A stretch of 64,000 nt of DNA. Origin: Plumapathes pennacea. Lineage: Eukaryota; Cnidaria; Anthozoa; Antipatharia; Myriopathidae. The stretch is taken from positions 12,577,274 to 12,641,273 of the forward strand of contig OZ038463.1 in the NCBI GenBank assembly GCA_964036295.1. The letters are read 5' to 3'. Positions 49,401-60,900 of this stretch are shown piece by piece. The position numbers were made by a program, and so were the translations under genes. The notes beneath the pieces are model-generated. The model worked only from the letters and a program-made list of their open reading frames with translations. It was not told the DNA's origin and did no database searches. The number at the start of each line of letters is the position of its first letter. Position 1 is the first letter of the stretch.

Positions 49401-49816
49401 AGGTGCATTTTTTGATACTCTATAGCCTTGTCATACCGGCCGAGGGAATGATAACAGCACCCAAGGTTCTCATAAGCATTTCCTTCGCCTTTCTTGTCTT
49501 CAGTCCGTTTCGCGATGCGCAGAACTATCTTGAAATGCTCTACGGCCTTTTGGTAATCACCGATATCATAATGACAGTCTCCCAAACAGCTGTGGGCACT
49601 TATCTCTTCTTCCTGGTCCTCAATCTGTATTGCAATATTTAATTGCAACTCAAAATACTCTACAGCTTTGTCGTTCTGACCAAGATAGAAGTAACGCCTC
49701 CCAAGGCTTCCATAGGTAATCCCTTCAAGTCGCTTCTCCTTTTTGACTTGAGCAACTTTCAGGAGGTACTGGAGTATCTCTTCCGTTAACTGTGACTGTC
49801 GCTTCTCATCTGTCAT
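46478..49816 (-). CDS. TPR-CHAT protein: 14 TPR repeats plus CHAT caspase-like protease domain
   Basis: One uninterrupted exon encodes 1112 residues from the ATG at 49816 (the frame is open 10 codons further but without ATG). Residues about 27-590 are 14 tandem 40-residue TPRs with the pattern GEG-x-AY-x-NLG-x-CY-x-LG-x-Y-x-KAI-x-x-x-x-x-x-L-x-IA. A linker follows, then a CHAT domain (about 810-1100). CHAT proteins are clan CD cysteine proteases related to caspases and separase. The expected dyad is present: His959 in HIAAHGD and Cys1005 in VVLSCCYSG. Typical downstream motifs are GIARAFLGAGARAVVVSLW and YWSPFVLIGE. TPR-CHAT genes resembling TTC28 are expanded in corals. A good acceptor (TATTTTTCAG, exon edge 49900) suggests a 5' intron. 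The C-terminal tail after the CHAT domain may be read-through past a possible donor (CAG|GTAGCC). Confidence 0.9.
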   Translation of the reverse strand: MTDEKRQSQLTEEILQYLLKVAQVKKEKRLEGITYGSLGRRYFYLGQNDKAVEYFELQLNIAIQIEDQEEEISAHSCLGDCHYDIGDYQKAVEHFKIVLRIAKRTEDKKGEGNAYENLGCCYHSLGRYDKAIEYQKMHLNISEQIGDKAGEGRAYANLGVCYISLSQYDNAIKHCERRLEIAKGIGDEMGEGKAHGTLGHCYFQLGQYHIAIKHLEKELAIAKQFRDKAREGSAYGVLGLCYYSLSQYKQAIEYQTKSLKISKQIGDKEGESNAHSGLGNCYLDLGRNDKAMDHHKESLVIAKHRKDKIKEGQQHGNLGNCYAALCQFDEAIKHYQKQLDSAKKIGEKRSECASHQNFSVCYMALGLHDKAMEHLEMAKNIAEETRDKVRLGPVYDNIGVLCTSLGQYHKAIRHFGMALDIIKQIGDKRGEGRVCGNLGHCYDTLGKLDKALELHKLHLSIALKIEDRIGEGMAYINLGNCHESFGHFDEAIKCYEMALKIAKENNHKLGEGAACGNLGNCYRVVGKNGKALDYLKMHLNIAKQIGNSGYEAEACANLFYYYCTLGQWDKAEQYCSRSMQCYEKLFENTPKQDHFKVSVRDTFMKIHKRSIELLLRQDKREDALVFAEMARSRALTELMSTSHPTRRADVTESWVSDLPGVREVVESLGSTVLFFSVLVRKICAWAVQPHGSVVLEKSCVEIGSPNNQGCDLAQNVEDFHSLINKTREIIRSGSTMDCEDRSLSFLYPEVLKEAKTKRRTVVPSSATAFASLPGLSQREISQDCAPLNTATPPTTSSDAKHRPNHVEMEEPQLEDLLKRLYQYVLQPVRQFVEGSKVVVVPDGPLPLIPFAALLDEKNQYVAESLQVRLVPSLTAAKMIEERPQEPESQASPLIVGDPDVGEIKVGEETIRVPRLPHANEEAKMIGQLLNAQPLTGRNATKEIFLEKLENANLIHIAAHGDMERGEILLAPNSDSDTSNLEDVMVKISDLEDKRVTAKLVVLSCCYSGRGEVRAEGVIGIARAFLGAGARAVVVSLWAVDDAATLYFMREFYGHLIVGERVNEAIHRAMKAMRETEEFRHPRYWSPFVLIGEDAILFTVHSGSPDVWACSIF

Positions 49817-49980
49817 TTTCCAAAATCTTCCGGTCACTCGAGACACACTACTGTTCTTTCTTCTGCTGCAATACGTTTTGGCTGACAGTCTCTAAATTCA
49901 CTGAAAAATACAAAACAGCAAACTCTTTAAAATACTATTGTCACTGCTCACTCCTTCCGAGCGGTATTAATGACTCAGAT

Positions 49981-50739
49981 CACAGGCAGCCCACAAGGTG
50001 TTACTAAGTCACGCCTGATCGGTCAAGGTCTGATGACGTCACGGCCGATCGGTTAATAAGGATTTGTATGGGGAGATTTTCAAATCACATTTTATGCGTG
50101 AAAATAAAACAATCTTACTCCTAAAATTCGCCAGATAACATTACGAGTCCTTATTTACCGTTTAAGGTGACTTTCGAGGCGATTTGGCGCCGATTTAGCG
50201 ATTTTTTTTGTGGTGATTGTGTATGTACTAAAAATTTGGAAAGGCAGGAAGCCAAATGCCTAAAATCCCCGACTCGCTCTTACATAATCGCCGATTTCTT
50301 CCCGAAATCATCGCTTAAACGCCATCCGGCTCCGGCACAGAACAGAATGATGACTAGACTTCTCAGACACATCGACATGCAGCCGATAAACGCTGTTTCT
50401 CCATGCGAAAATGCTAGCGAAAGCTCGGCAACTTCGATTCCTAGATCATCGGACAGTTATCAGACACGACAACCCCCAAAAAAATTCCATGCGTGAGATT
50501 CAGGCCGAGGGCCTGGGTCCCACTCGGCCAATATATCGTTACCCACAGCGGGCGCAAAATTTGCTCGAAAGCGCTGTAATCGCTACCACAGATAGTTCGT
50601 AGGCAAATAAACACCAAAGCAAAGTTTCACTTCTTTTATTTCAGTATTTCCTAAATTATTTTGAGCCATCTAGATTCCCACTCAAACTCTTATAAAATGA
50701 AACTCGCTTCCAGGCCCCCTGAGCCTGGGCTGCCTGTGG
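49981..50739. mobile_element. Terminal-inverted-repeat element, CACAGGCAGCCCA termini
   Basis: CACAGGCAGCCCA at 49981 and TGGGCTGCCTGTG ending at about 50739 are perfect 13-base inverted repeats 759 bp apart. The interior has a 109-codon plus-strand frame (50167-50496) with no recognised domain and no transposase, so it looks non-autonomous. I could not identify a target-site duplication. The element fills most of a putative intron between 49900 and 50767. Confidence 0.6.
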
Positions 50740-50766
50740 TTAAAAGTTATATTATTCAAAACTCAC

Positions 50767-50927
50767 CGATTAATTTTCCTGCCTCCTCGTGGAGCGTTTA
50801 GGTTTTCTTCCAGCAAACTAAACATCTTTAAATCACCACGGCGGTTTTGTCCCAGACAGTGATTTCGAAATATAGAGAGTTCTGGTGCATCGTGAAAAAT
50901 ATATTTACAGGCTTCACAGTGCGCCAT
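50767..50927 (-). CDS. Probable first coding exon with a Cys/His cluster; owner uncertain
   Basis: ATG at 50927 opens 53 codons ending at a strong donor (AATCG|GTGAGT). It starts MAHCEACKYIF and continues to FRNHCLGQ, a C-x2-C...H-x-C arrangement that could bind zinc. The nearest downstream acceptor on this strand (exon edge 49900) belongs to the TPR-CHAT transcript. If spliced there the frame runs 23 more codons and stops at TGA (49834-49836), 17 bases before the TPR-CHAT ATG. It could therefore be an upstream ORF of the TPR-CHAT mRNA, a short protein, or the start of another gene. Confidence 0.45.
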
Positions 50928-53676
50928 GACGAGCAAATATGTCTGCAAAACTCAGTTGATTTTTGCACGGTGTTTTAGCCATAACTGTTCACACGGTGAT
51001 TATTCGCTTTCCACTTTCTTCCTAGCAAGTGTGCCAATTTAAACACAGGGGTAAAACAACCCTTCATAGATCTGCAGCACTTGTTGTCAATGACGGCTGA
51101 GGTCGCAAGCAAATTTTTCCTCGAGTGTTTTGATTCCTTCTTTGTAACGGTAATTTTCCCAGATTGTAAGCTTTTCCCGATCATCACAACTTAACAGTGA
51201 GTATCCGGAACGTTTAAACCTCCCATTGAACTTCTGGGCCTTCTGGCAAACGTTTAGCATCTACTCCAGTAATCATTCGAGATCCACATGTGCAAACTGA
51301 ATCTGAGCGGGCCGTACAGGAAAATATTGCCCGCTCAGACAACCAGTCAGAATGCGCCATTTCGCGCGTATTGCCCGCTCAGAAACTAGCCATATAATAA
51401 ATCTCCTTACATGTACGCTCTGCCCATAAGTCCTGATCTTGTCGTATACTGAAAGTCACAAATCACCATTTTTCCATCAAATATCGTAATGTACTACCCT
51501 GGTTCCAGAGCGGGTCCTAAGATTACTCCTTCAGGAGTTTTAGACAAGAATGGCGGCGACGAAACGAGCGGGAAGGACCTCTGGGCCCGCGACGTAGCAA
51601 CCTCACTTCCATGAGTTCAGAATCTGAACTTCGTCGCTGATTAGTTAATCGTCTCGTGACCATAGTAACTGAAAGCTGCTACGTTTTGATTGGTTCTTTC
51701 AAATCGGTTTTACCAGTTTTGTTTGACAAACGAAATGGCGATCGCGAGCGCGCGAGAAGAACTGGCATGAAAGCGAGGTTAATACTTCGCACGCCCAGAG
51801 GTTCCCTCGCCACCGTTCGACTTTTGGTGACAGCAAATAACGCAAATGCATTGACTGGGATCGAGTGAACCATCAAGTATCAATAACTCATGTTGTGTAT
51901 GCAGAATCCCTTCTTGGTCTCTGTTTTCAGGAAACACACGAGAGACCTTAGCATTGTAAAGCAAACGAGTAATACTTCTGCAGTATTTTCGATGCAGTCG
52001 GTTCATATCAAAGTCACGTGTAACAAAAGGCTATACACCCCACCACCCATCTAGGCCCTCTCTTTAGAAGGCTTTGCTGCGGAATTTGGTACAGCGGTAA
52101 GGACTCGTAGAAAGCATGTGCAAAGTTCGGTGTTACAGCCAGATTCAGAAATCCATCGATGTATAATTTATGAGGGTTCGGTGAACTTCGGGTTCGAAGT
52201 CACCGTTTCTGTGCCATGGCTAGTGTTAACACTTTTGTGATCACTAGAGCGCGACGGGAGATTAACTCGAAGTTCGATCACGGCGATGTACCGTTCGTTT
52301 ACGAACACGTAAATGGCCAGTAGAACCTATATTTGAGCCTTTAACCCAATGTTACTATTTTAACGATGTAAATGAGTCTGGAAACAACTGAGAGCAAATT
52401 TTCACTTCAGTATGGAATGACTTTAATATGCTTTCGTGGACTCTCGTCGAGGAATATAAAGGCAGATGATGCGTTCATGTCGCCGAATTCGACCGTTGCT
52501 GCGTAACGGAAAACGCATCCGTATATTGACCCAGCCGTGGTCAGTTGAAGAACCTTGGAGTATAGTTCGTCAGTTATCAGAAATCATGACTTAACAATAA
52601 TAATAGTGTTCAGAAATATATGCAACGTAAGCATACGACAAGATTTAGAAGTACAGCCGGATCATATTCAGCGCGCATGTGTGGTTCATTGAAATTTGCT
52701 GGAGATAACTTTTTTAGTCTCATTGCTTCTGAATATATAACGGTAATAACTAGCAAAAATGAAACCTTACCTTCCGTCATCCATGGCGTTCGCCCACAAA
52801 CCGGAAGCTATGACGTCATTTATTCTCGGCACCAGTGTCCCTGAGCAGCAATACATTTTTATTGCTAACCCAACGCGGAGAAAAAAAAAAAAAAAAAAAA
52901 AAACCCCAAACGGACAAGAACCACGCCACAAACTACAGGAGAGGTATTCAGGGAAGTTTGGAGGGAATTTTCTATTTTTGGAAGGATTTCAGAAGAGCAC
53001 TCTCTCATAAGAGAGACTGACTGTGATCAACCGCCATGATGAATTACGCAAGGCTCTAACAAAGGGTCATACAACCGAAGGGTGGGCTGCTGCCTGTGAT
53101 ACAAGTACTATATGAACACTAGAAGAGTTTCTAAGTAAGTTTACTTTATGTGCTAAAACATGCTTTCTGGACTGGTCTTCGACCGAAAACTGGCACATAT
53201 TACCTCCTAAACTAGCCTGCATGGCAGGTGTTCCTTTTGCTAAAAGTCAATGGGCACAAAAATTCAAGGGGCAATCAGTCCCAAAACAATAGGATTGTTG
53301 CAGGCATTCCCCCACTCCCTCTTCCCAAAAGGGACACCTCCTATGCTGGCTACTCTCAAACTGTGTTCTCCACTGAATGTCGTTTTTCTTTTGAGTCAGG
53401 GATATAGAGGGTTAATCTTGTTTTAGCATCAAGTCCAATAAATCCCAAAAGTGGAGCATCTCTTGCAGTTCCATGACATCAGTTGAGAACTCCCACTCAA
53501 CCTAATCCAATCCACAATACCTTGAGGGCACATTATTTTTGATGCACACTCATGTGACATGGGGGGCACTTCCTTTTAACTGGAAGACTGCAATAGTTTC
53601 ATCAGATAGATAAACCCTTTTGACTTCCTGAATGCTTGTCCTCATGTTGAACGTGACTGCATCCATGCCTGCTATA
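50928..53676. other. Intergenic stretch between the TPR-CHAT locus and TMEM231
   Basis: No convincing gene. Direct repeats of ATTGCCCGCTCAGA occur near 51328 and 51379. An A run is at about 52881-52902. The sequence just left of 53677 is the presumed TMEM231 3' UTR. Confidence 0.4.
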
Positions 53677-56600
53677 TTAGTCAGGATGCTCTTTCTCAGG
53701 TGCTAGTGGTACTGCAGTCACAATCTGGTTTTCAAACACAAACCTCTTCACACGGCCAAACACAAAAAGGAACATGAAAAAGATGGCTAAGTACTGAATC
53801 CAGGCCATTTTGATGAGTTGCCAGAAACCTGGGCAATAACTTCAAGTAAATTAAGGAAAGAAAGCTCAGCAGACAACATGCCAAGGCTGAGATATAAATA
53901 TGGAGTGAAATGGGCTGCATTTCTTTGGGTCTGCAGTATTCTAAGAATAGGGATAGCTGAAATAACCCTAACAGAACTTTTCTTGTTTTCAAGGATATTT
54001 TACTCACTACCGTATCCTAGCATCCTGTACCCCTAAATGTGGACTGGGAAACAGAATTCCTCTGGGTGCATCCTCACATTGTTACGTAGTTGTTAGTATT
54101 TTTTTCTCTGCTAAATTTCTACACAACTTGGTCAAACTCTCCCAGGACATATGCAGTCAGCATATTTCATGCTGACACACAATGAGATGGTTCAAGTTCC
54201 TTCCTTTTCTGGAGCATAAGCTCCACTTACTAGAAAATCAGTCATCAACTTGACCCCTTCAGTATAGTGTCATGTTTCAGATGATAAATGAAGGATACAT
54301 GATGGTTTCTTCTGGGTAGCTGATTGTGCCATTGATGACAAATGGTTGCCCTGCTGCTCGTCCACTGGTCCACACAGGGTAGCCAGATACATATTCTGTA
54401 GTGACTACACATGAACACAGAGATGGCTTAATCACTCCATGAACATATGATTTCTGAAGTGGCTATCATAATAAGTTTTTATTATATACATACTGAGACA
54501 TACTTACGAAAAAGCCATATCGTAAAATTTCGTACGCAAACGAGTTCTAGCCAATGCGAGGCCGTGAACAACGCTTTTCACACATGAAAAAAATTGTTTG
54601 TCCCATCACAAGCTGTGAACGACGATTTTTCACTACTGTTAAAGGGTTTCCCAGTCCCGCCGAAGCGACTTAGAGCTCTAGACTCAGATTCAAAGTAATC
54701 TTTAATGATGTTAAGTATTTCATTTCTACTTCGCTAATACTGTTTGTAAGATCATGATGGTTCCATTGTGGACTATTTTTCCATTTTACTATTTTGGAAT
54801 TGTTTGAATAAAAAGTTATTCCAGAATAATAAATGTCTCAGTATGTATGTAATAAACAGAAAACATCATGGAAAGTGCTTTGTACAGTGTTTATTCACTC
54901 CTTGTTTCGCATCATAAAACTCACTCGCTCACAAAGCCTCACTCGTTCATTTTATGATACTTCACAACTCGTGAATAAAAACTGTACGTGCGCACTTTCC
55001 ATGAAGTAATCTCTATATAAAGGAATGAAGGTACTGCTGGAACAAGACTGTTATATACTGTCATGGTCATCAGCTAGTTTTTGTACAATGTGGCACTCAC
55101 CATTTCTCTTGATGTACGCAGAAAAGATGCTGTGCAGATCATATGCTCCAACTCTTGTACTAGTACTGTCAATCACTGGAGTCTAGGAAGAAAGAACAGA
55201 ATGTACACATATTGATCAAAATTTGATAGAAGAAAAACCTCACTCAAGACTGAGTAAACACACAACAGAATACACTCTTCACACCACTCAAGCGATTGAC
55301 ATTTTAGTCACCAACAACAATAACTTGAAGAGTACAAAGAGGTTATTACACGGGAAGGAGTGCAATACGGCGAAGTATTTTTACGAGTCGGTTTTATTTT
55401 TTCGAGCCTGCTTCAGGCGAGAAAAAATAAATCTGACGAGTAAAAATACAGCCGTATTGCACGACTTTTCGTGTAATAAATTGTTTATTACACGACAAAC
55501 GAAGCAGGGCAAACATTCTCGCCGCGCGCAAAATGGAACAAAAAATGGCGCGTTTGTAAGCTTTGCTAGCGAAAACTGATCATGTAAGCTAATAAACCAG
55601 TTGATCTGGTTCCTGACGAGTGCAATACGCTCCCATCTTTGCACTCGTTTTGGCCCGTATTTGCACTCAAAAATGTGAAGTCATGTAAAAATGTACATAT
55701 TATCACCTGGGTAACCACATTAGACAAGCAGAATGCTTTACGTGATGAAAAATTTGCAAAATAATACATCTTGCATAAGACATAGCGCAAAATCTCATAA
55801 AAGACCCTACATTATACACAGTAAATTGTTCCTTGTGAGGTAGGAGGGACTTCTGTCGAAGCCTGAGTTCCCCGACAGTGTCAAACTCAGCTCCAGCCAG
55901 GGGAGACGAGAACTGAATAAAGGCCAGACTCTCCATCTTTAGACTTGTATATTTCTGTCAAGAAATTAATAAAAAAACTTCTCACAAACTCCACTTTCTT
56001 GAATGATCTTGAAACCAAAGGATGTACTATAAAAGGATGTATTTTACAGTACACTAACATGTAACAGTCATCCAAAATATCGATCAAAATACAGTGCCTG
56101 AGAGCTAATATTTAAGAGCAATATTACCAGCAAATGTACAATAAAGACAGCACTTTTTGGGGAGGAATTATTATTTTTGTGCCCACAGTATTATATGCAG
56201 AGCTCTGTTATGCTTTTAGTAAAATATACTTTCCAAGTATACCTCAGAGAAGTACTGTCTGGTATTAATGTATCTCTGAATATTTATATTTTTTCTGGAC
56301 TATGTCCATGACATCCATTAACACAAGCTTCATTCTAATGTAGAGTGAGTTCTTATTGATACAATCTAAAATGCCATCCCCCATAGTAGCCAGAAATGAT
56401 ATAAATAATCCATATACTCACATGCAGCTTGTAATCAAAGATAAATATTAGCTGGATGGAGTAGATAGCCTCCGAGTCTTGTAGAGGCAAACTAATCGTG
56501 AAGTGCAGCATGTCCATTTTCCCATCAAGATTGACATCCTCTTCCCAAGACTACAACCAAGAAGGTTCAGTAAGAAGGTGAATTTCTTCTACATGTGGAC

Positions 56601-57585
56601 CATGACTACTGTATGTGAAGGAGGCATGGCAGTAGGTCTCCTACATCTACATGTACTGCTATGTCATTAAGAACCTGCATTCGCATTAGTTTTCTTTTGT
56701 CTAAATGTGGGAGCCAATTTGAAACAGTCAACCACAAACACCAAGGGTGCTACCAGACCTACCAGCCAATCAGACTTGTTTGAATGTCCTCAGTAGTACT
56801 TTTATGTCCTCCCTCCCTCCCTCCTCCCTCCATGTTGTTGTCACAAGCCATGAGTCAGTATAACACGTCACTCAACTCAAGGCAGGTGTTACAACCTGGG
56901 ACTTAAGAATCTGTGTCCTCAGGGTTGAGGTGCACTAATTATAACTGCTAGGTTTTTCCTTTCCTTTTCTTTTTTTTTTTTTAACCCACTTAAAGTGAAA
57001 ACTGACTACAACACAAAACAATCCACACCTTTTCTCTGTCAGTGTACACAGACAATACCACTATAACCTACTCCACTGTTCCCCACTGTTTTGTTTTTGT
57101 TTTTGTTTTTTGTTTTTTTGCCTACTTCAAATAAATTTTATATCATGTATTTTGGTCGGTGAATAAACAATCACACTCAAAATAACCTTGATCAGGGGAA
57201 TCCTCAAGTTCTGCTGCAGAAGCTGGTTGAAGTTCTGAAACGTACTGTATGCCAAGAACGAGCTCTGTGTGTTGCCCTGGGCAATCAACAGAAAATCGTG
57301 CTTGAATCTAACGTCTGGCTGTTCTCTGTACGTGCTCTCCTTTAACCAAAACCCTGTTGGTGGGAACAGTAGAACAAACACACACACACACACAGGATTT
57401 AGAATTCACATTTTCATGTCTGTGGATGATTTTGGTAAAAGCTTACCGTGCGTCACATAAGCGATTATGAGCGGCGGAATAAAAGTCAAAACGACCACGA
57501 AGAACTGGAAAAGTGTGGCTCTACTACAGATATGTGTCTTGTACTTTTGAAGGACAGGGTGACGGTGTACCTCGTACATCACCAT
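53677..57585 (-). CDS. TMEM231: TMEM231, ciliary transition-zone membrane protein
   Basis: TMEM231 is part of the MKS/B9 complex that gates the ciliary transition zone. Seven exons: 57447-57585, 57187-57353, 56422-56550, 55811-55954, 55101-55182, 54299-54404, 53677-53839; 309 residues (human about 316). All phases agree. The first membrane segment is about residues 24-44 (FVVVLTFIPPLIIAY), followed by the conserved THGFWLKESTYREQP. The luminal domain shows DVNLDGKMDMLHF and MESLAFIQFSSP. A second membrane segment (IQYLAIFFMFLFVFG) lies near the C terminus, followed by a short basic tail. The exon 7 acceptor CTTGAAG (edge 53839) was chosen because it restores the family motif YCPGFWQ. Introns contain several foldback elements. 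It is divergent to ADAT1. Confidence 0.95.
54478..54856. mobile_element. MITE with 24-bp inverted termini, TMEM231 intron 6 side
   Basis: TTTATTATATACATACTGAG at the left and CTCAGTATGTATGTAATAAA at the right are near-perfect inverted repeats about 380 bp apart, between TMEM231 exons 5 and 6. No coding capacity. Confidence 0.75.
54866..55014. repeat. Foldback element TCATGGAAAGTG...CACTTTCCATGA
   Basis: The arms TCATGGAAAGTG and CACTTTCCATGA extend inwards through GTACAGTGTTTATTCAC versus GTGAATAAAAACTGTAC and CATCATAAAA versus TTTTATGATA. It lies directly beside the MITE at 54478-54856. Confidence 0.75.
55344..55479. repeat. Foldback element TATTACACGGGAAGG...CTTTTCGTGTAATA
   Basis: Arms carry GTGCAATACGG and CCGTATTGCAC, and inside them TTTTTACGAGTCGG/CTGACGAGTAAAAA, forming a hairpin of about 60-bp arms. 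The layout is like the element at 17831-17969, whose ends are also TTACACG. It lies between TMEM231 exons 4 and 5. Confidence 0.7.
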
Positions 57586-57935
57586 GTTGAAAAGACCGAC
57601 GTTCCCGCTCGAAGAAAGGAAACAGAGCCCGCGATATGTTGACAGGAGAGTGGGTCAAAACCTTCCCCAGGGAGGGGAGGGAGGAGATGTCAGACTGTTA
57701 TTCTGAGTGTAAATGTTTTACTGGATTTAAAACGAAAAAAATTAACTGAACAAGAAAAATTCAAATTCAAAAAGTCAACTTTAAATAAAACCGACACGAC
57801 TATGATGGTGACAACGACAAAGAAAGAACAATATGAGAATGACTCAGCCACCCACCGCCAAGTCGTCCCAGACTACTCACGTCCAGAGATGTGCGACATG
57901 AACGCCTGGCGAACAAATTCGGATGAAGCGCAACC
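57586..57935. promoter_or_regulatory. Shared divergent promoter region of TMEM231 and ADAT1
   Basis: Only 350 bases separate the two start codons on opposite strands, so both promoters and 5' UTRs must lie here. No TATA box is apparent on either side. The ADAT1 start context CAACCATGGC is close to the Kozak ideal. Confidence 0.55.
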
Positions 57936-60900
57936 ATGGCTGCGCTGTGGCAAAACGAGGAGACTTTTGCGGACAGGGTTGCGGAGTTATGTTATGAACA
58001 CTACAAAAAGCTAGGAAGGAAAGGAAAACCTCAGTCAGGACGCGAGTGGACTCTTGTTGCGGCTGTGGTTTGTGTAGATGATGAAGGTTTGTGTGTAAAA
58101 GAATGGAGAAAAATATAGCAAAACATGACTCAATGATAAAGGCAAGGTAGAGTGCCAACAAAGTTTATACTTAGAATCTGTTGTATTTTCTACGACAAAG
58201 CGTCATCTGAGCGGTCTCCATTTATAGAAAATTTTTTAATCTTTCATACCAGTATAAGAATGCCAATTTAGTACCAGTTTCTAGTGAGGATCAACATATT
58301 TCATCTTGATCACTCTTAGGAGTTGAGTGGTTAGCAGCCCACAATAAAGATGCTTATACCAAGAACTTAATGTACCAACTAATGCTCTTGATTTGTGCTC
58401 TTATTTTCTTAATTATTATACACAAGGTACCCTTTCCATTGTCTCTATGGGGACTGGTTCCAAATGCCTTGGCCAATCCAAAATGAGCCCACAAGGTACG
58501 GCTGCACACATTTGAACAATTTAACACTGTATGCAGACAGTGCATTAAATATTGTTCACTGGTCACAGATGTAATTTAAATTTCTGTGTTTCTGTCCATA
58601 GGGGATGTTCTAAATGACAGTCATGCAGAGGTTATTGCAAGAAGGGGCTTTCTGAGGTTTGCATTGATACCAAAAATTAGCTTTCTGACATTTTACAAAT
58701 CTTTGAAAAGCCTAATAATAAAATTCTTCCAATGATCCAAGAAGACAAAATTTGTTATAATATATATTTAATATAATTATTATGTGATGTAGTAATCAGG
58801 ATCGAACTGTCAAACAACTGCACTTTTCAGCCATAAACAGAGATGATTCTTGTTTCTCGACACTAGGTACTTATACAACCAGCTTCATTATGTGTACACT
58901 GGAAAACCAAGCTACTTTGTATACAAAGAGGAGGACAATATGTGTCATCTGAAAGAAGGAGTCTCCTTCCATCTCTTTTCCTCACACACTCCATGTAAGG
59001 ACCATATTTTATTACTTGGTGTAGACTTGAAGTATGCCACATCTTTATATAATGCAAGAAAATGTAATTAAAAAGATCTTCAACAAACATGTATCAGCAC
59101 CTATGGCAATGATGACCCAAATGGTGGTATGTATATGTACTGCATTATGCTATGTCATAAGAAGCTTTCATGCAGCAGATGGACTAAGCTAGATCAGCAC
59201 AGTGTAAAATCAGTGAATTCTGACTTGACATAATCTTTATGCTTAGATAGAGGAAGGGAGGGGTGGACAGTCGAGACAGAAATATTTATATTTACTTTAT
59301 ATTTTATTTACTTAATTCCTTTAGGTGGTGATGCATCAATATTTCCTAAAGGGGATGACAATGACACTGTTGCCATCGAAACACCATCAGATACAAGACA
59401 TCACATCTATAGTGATGCTAAAGAGAGCAGTAACAAATTAAATATGGAAGATTCACAAACACTGAATGATGAACCACCAGTTAAGAAGCTGTGCTTGATG
59501 AAGGAAAGCAAGAAGAACAAACTAGCAGAGCAAGTAGTAAATAAGTGTGAAAATCCCTGTGAGTTGGTGGAGGGAATTACAAACAGTCAGGGCTCTGAAG
59601 AGCTGGCAGTCCCACTGAAACATCAAGGCAGCAAGATTGACAGTGCTTGTATTAAACAACTTCCCACTTGTTCTGACTACAGTTGCAATTCCAACTGTCT
59701 TAATAGGAGTGTTCAGGCTTGGGCTGACAAACATGATGACATGGAATCTACCAAAGATATCTACAGGACCGGTGCCAAATGCGTGCCGGGAGGGGAGCAG
59801 GATCTGCGGCAGTCAGGGACAAGTTATCACGCTGTTGGGGTTTTGCGCACCAAGCCTGGGCGAGGTAACCCCACCCTCTCTATGTCATGCAGTGATAAAC
59901 TATTGAAGTGGAATGTGCTTGGTTGTCAGGGAGCATTGCTCTCATACTTCTTGGCAGCACCCATTCATCTGTCATCAGTAATTATTGGGAAATGTCCATT
60001 TGATTTAGTTGCTGCTGAGAGGGCTATTTATCAGCGTGCAGAGCATGCAGCCAGTTTCACCGTGCACAAGCCCAGAATTTTTACTTCTCAGAAGGAGTTT
60101 GAGTTTAGTAAGGCTAAGCTGCAGTCAGAGGTGGTAACATGTGAGGGAAGGGGTAAAATATCACCTTCATCAGCAGGTTAGTTGTTACTTTTTATATAAA
60201 ATATAGAAATGAATATTATCACAGGCATACATGTACATACTAACAGTATTTTGGTGCCATAGTTTGAGACTTTCTTTTCTCAAACAGCTATCATTTGGAT
60301 CAAAGATCCTCTGCTGCATGAAGTATCAGTGAATGGCATCAGGCAGGGTGTGACAAGGGCAAATCTAACAACTCCAAAGGCAAGGTCAGGTGCAGCTCCA
60401 TTTGGACACTCAGTAATTTGTCATGATCATAACAGGTGCCTTGCAGTAAGTTACCAAGGAAGCCCAGTGTAACCTTCAGACACTGATCTTATTTTGATTG
60501 TGACAAGCAGTGACAACATTCCCTTGCCTCAGGAGCCTGGTCAAAAGGATGTGACTGGATTTGTTACTGGGCTCTTGAATGGGAGAGATGATTTATCTGA
60601 AAAACTTAAAAGTTTTGTTTTAAAAAGTTACTAACATTAGGTATGTGATTTGGATACAGTATCTTTATATGGTCCTTGAACAATGTATTACAAAATTAAT
60701 GTTAAATATATTGCTTTCTTTTTTTCAGGTTATGTATCTGTAAATCCAGCCTCTTTGACACATTCAAGAACCTTGTGACAAGTATTTCTAATGAAAAACT
60801 CCCACTTCTATTAAGGCAAGTACATAAACTCTCCATATTATAGTTTGTACAAAAGTTGATTGAAGCAAGAATATTATTCCAGGTGTAAATTTCATCTTGC

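Noticed and set aside
50167..50496. 109-codon plus frame inside the TIR element
   Set aside because: No transposase motif and no domain; probably chance openness in a non-autonomous element.
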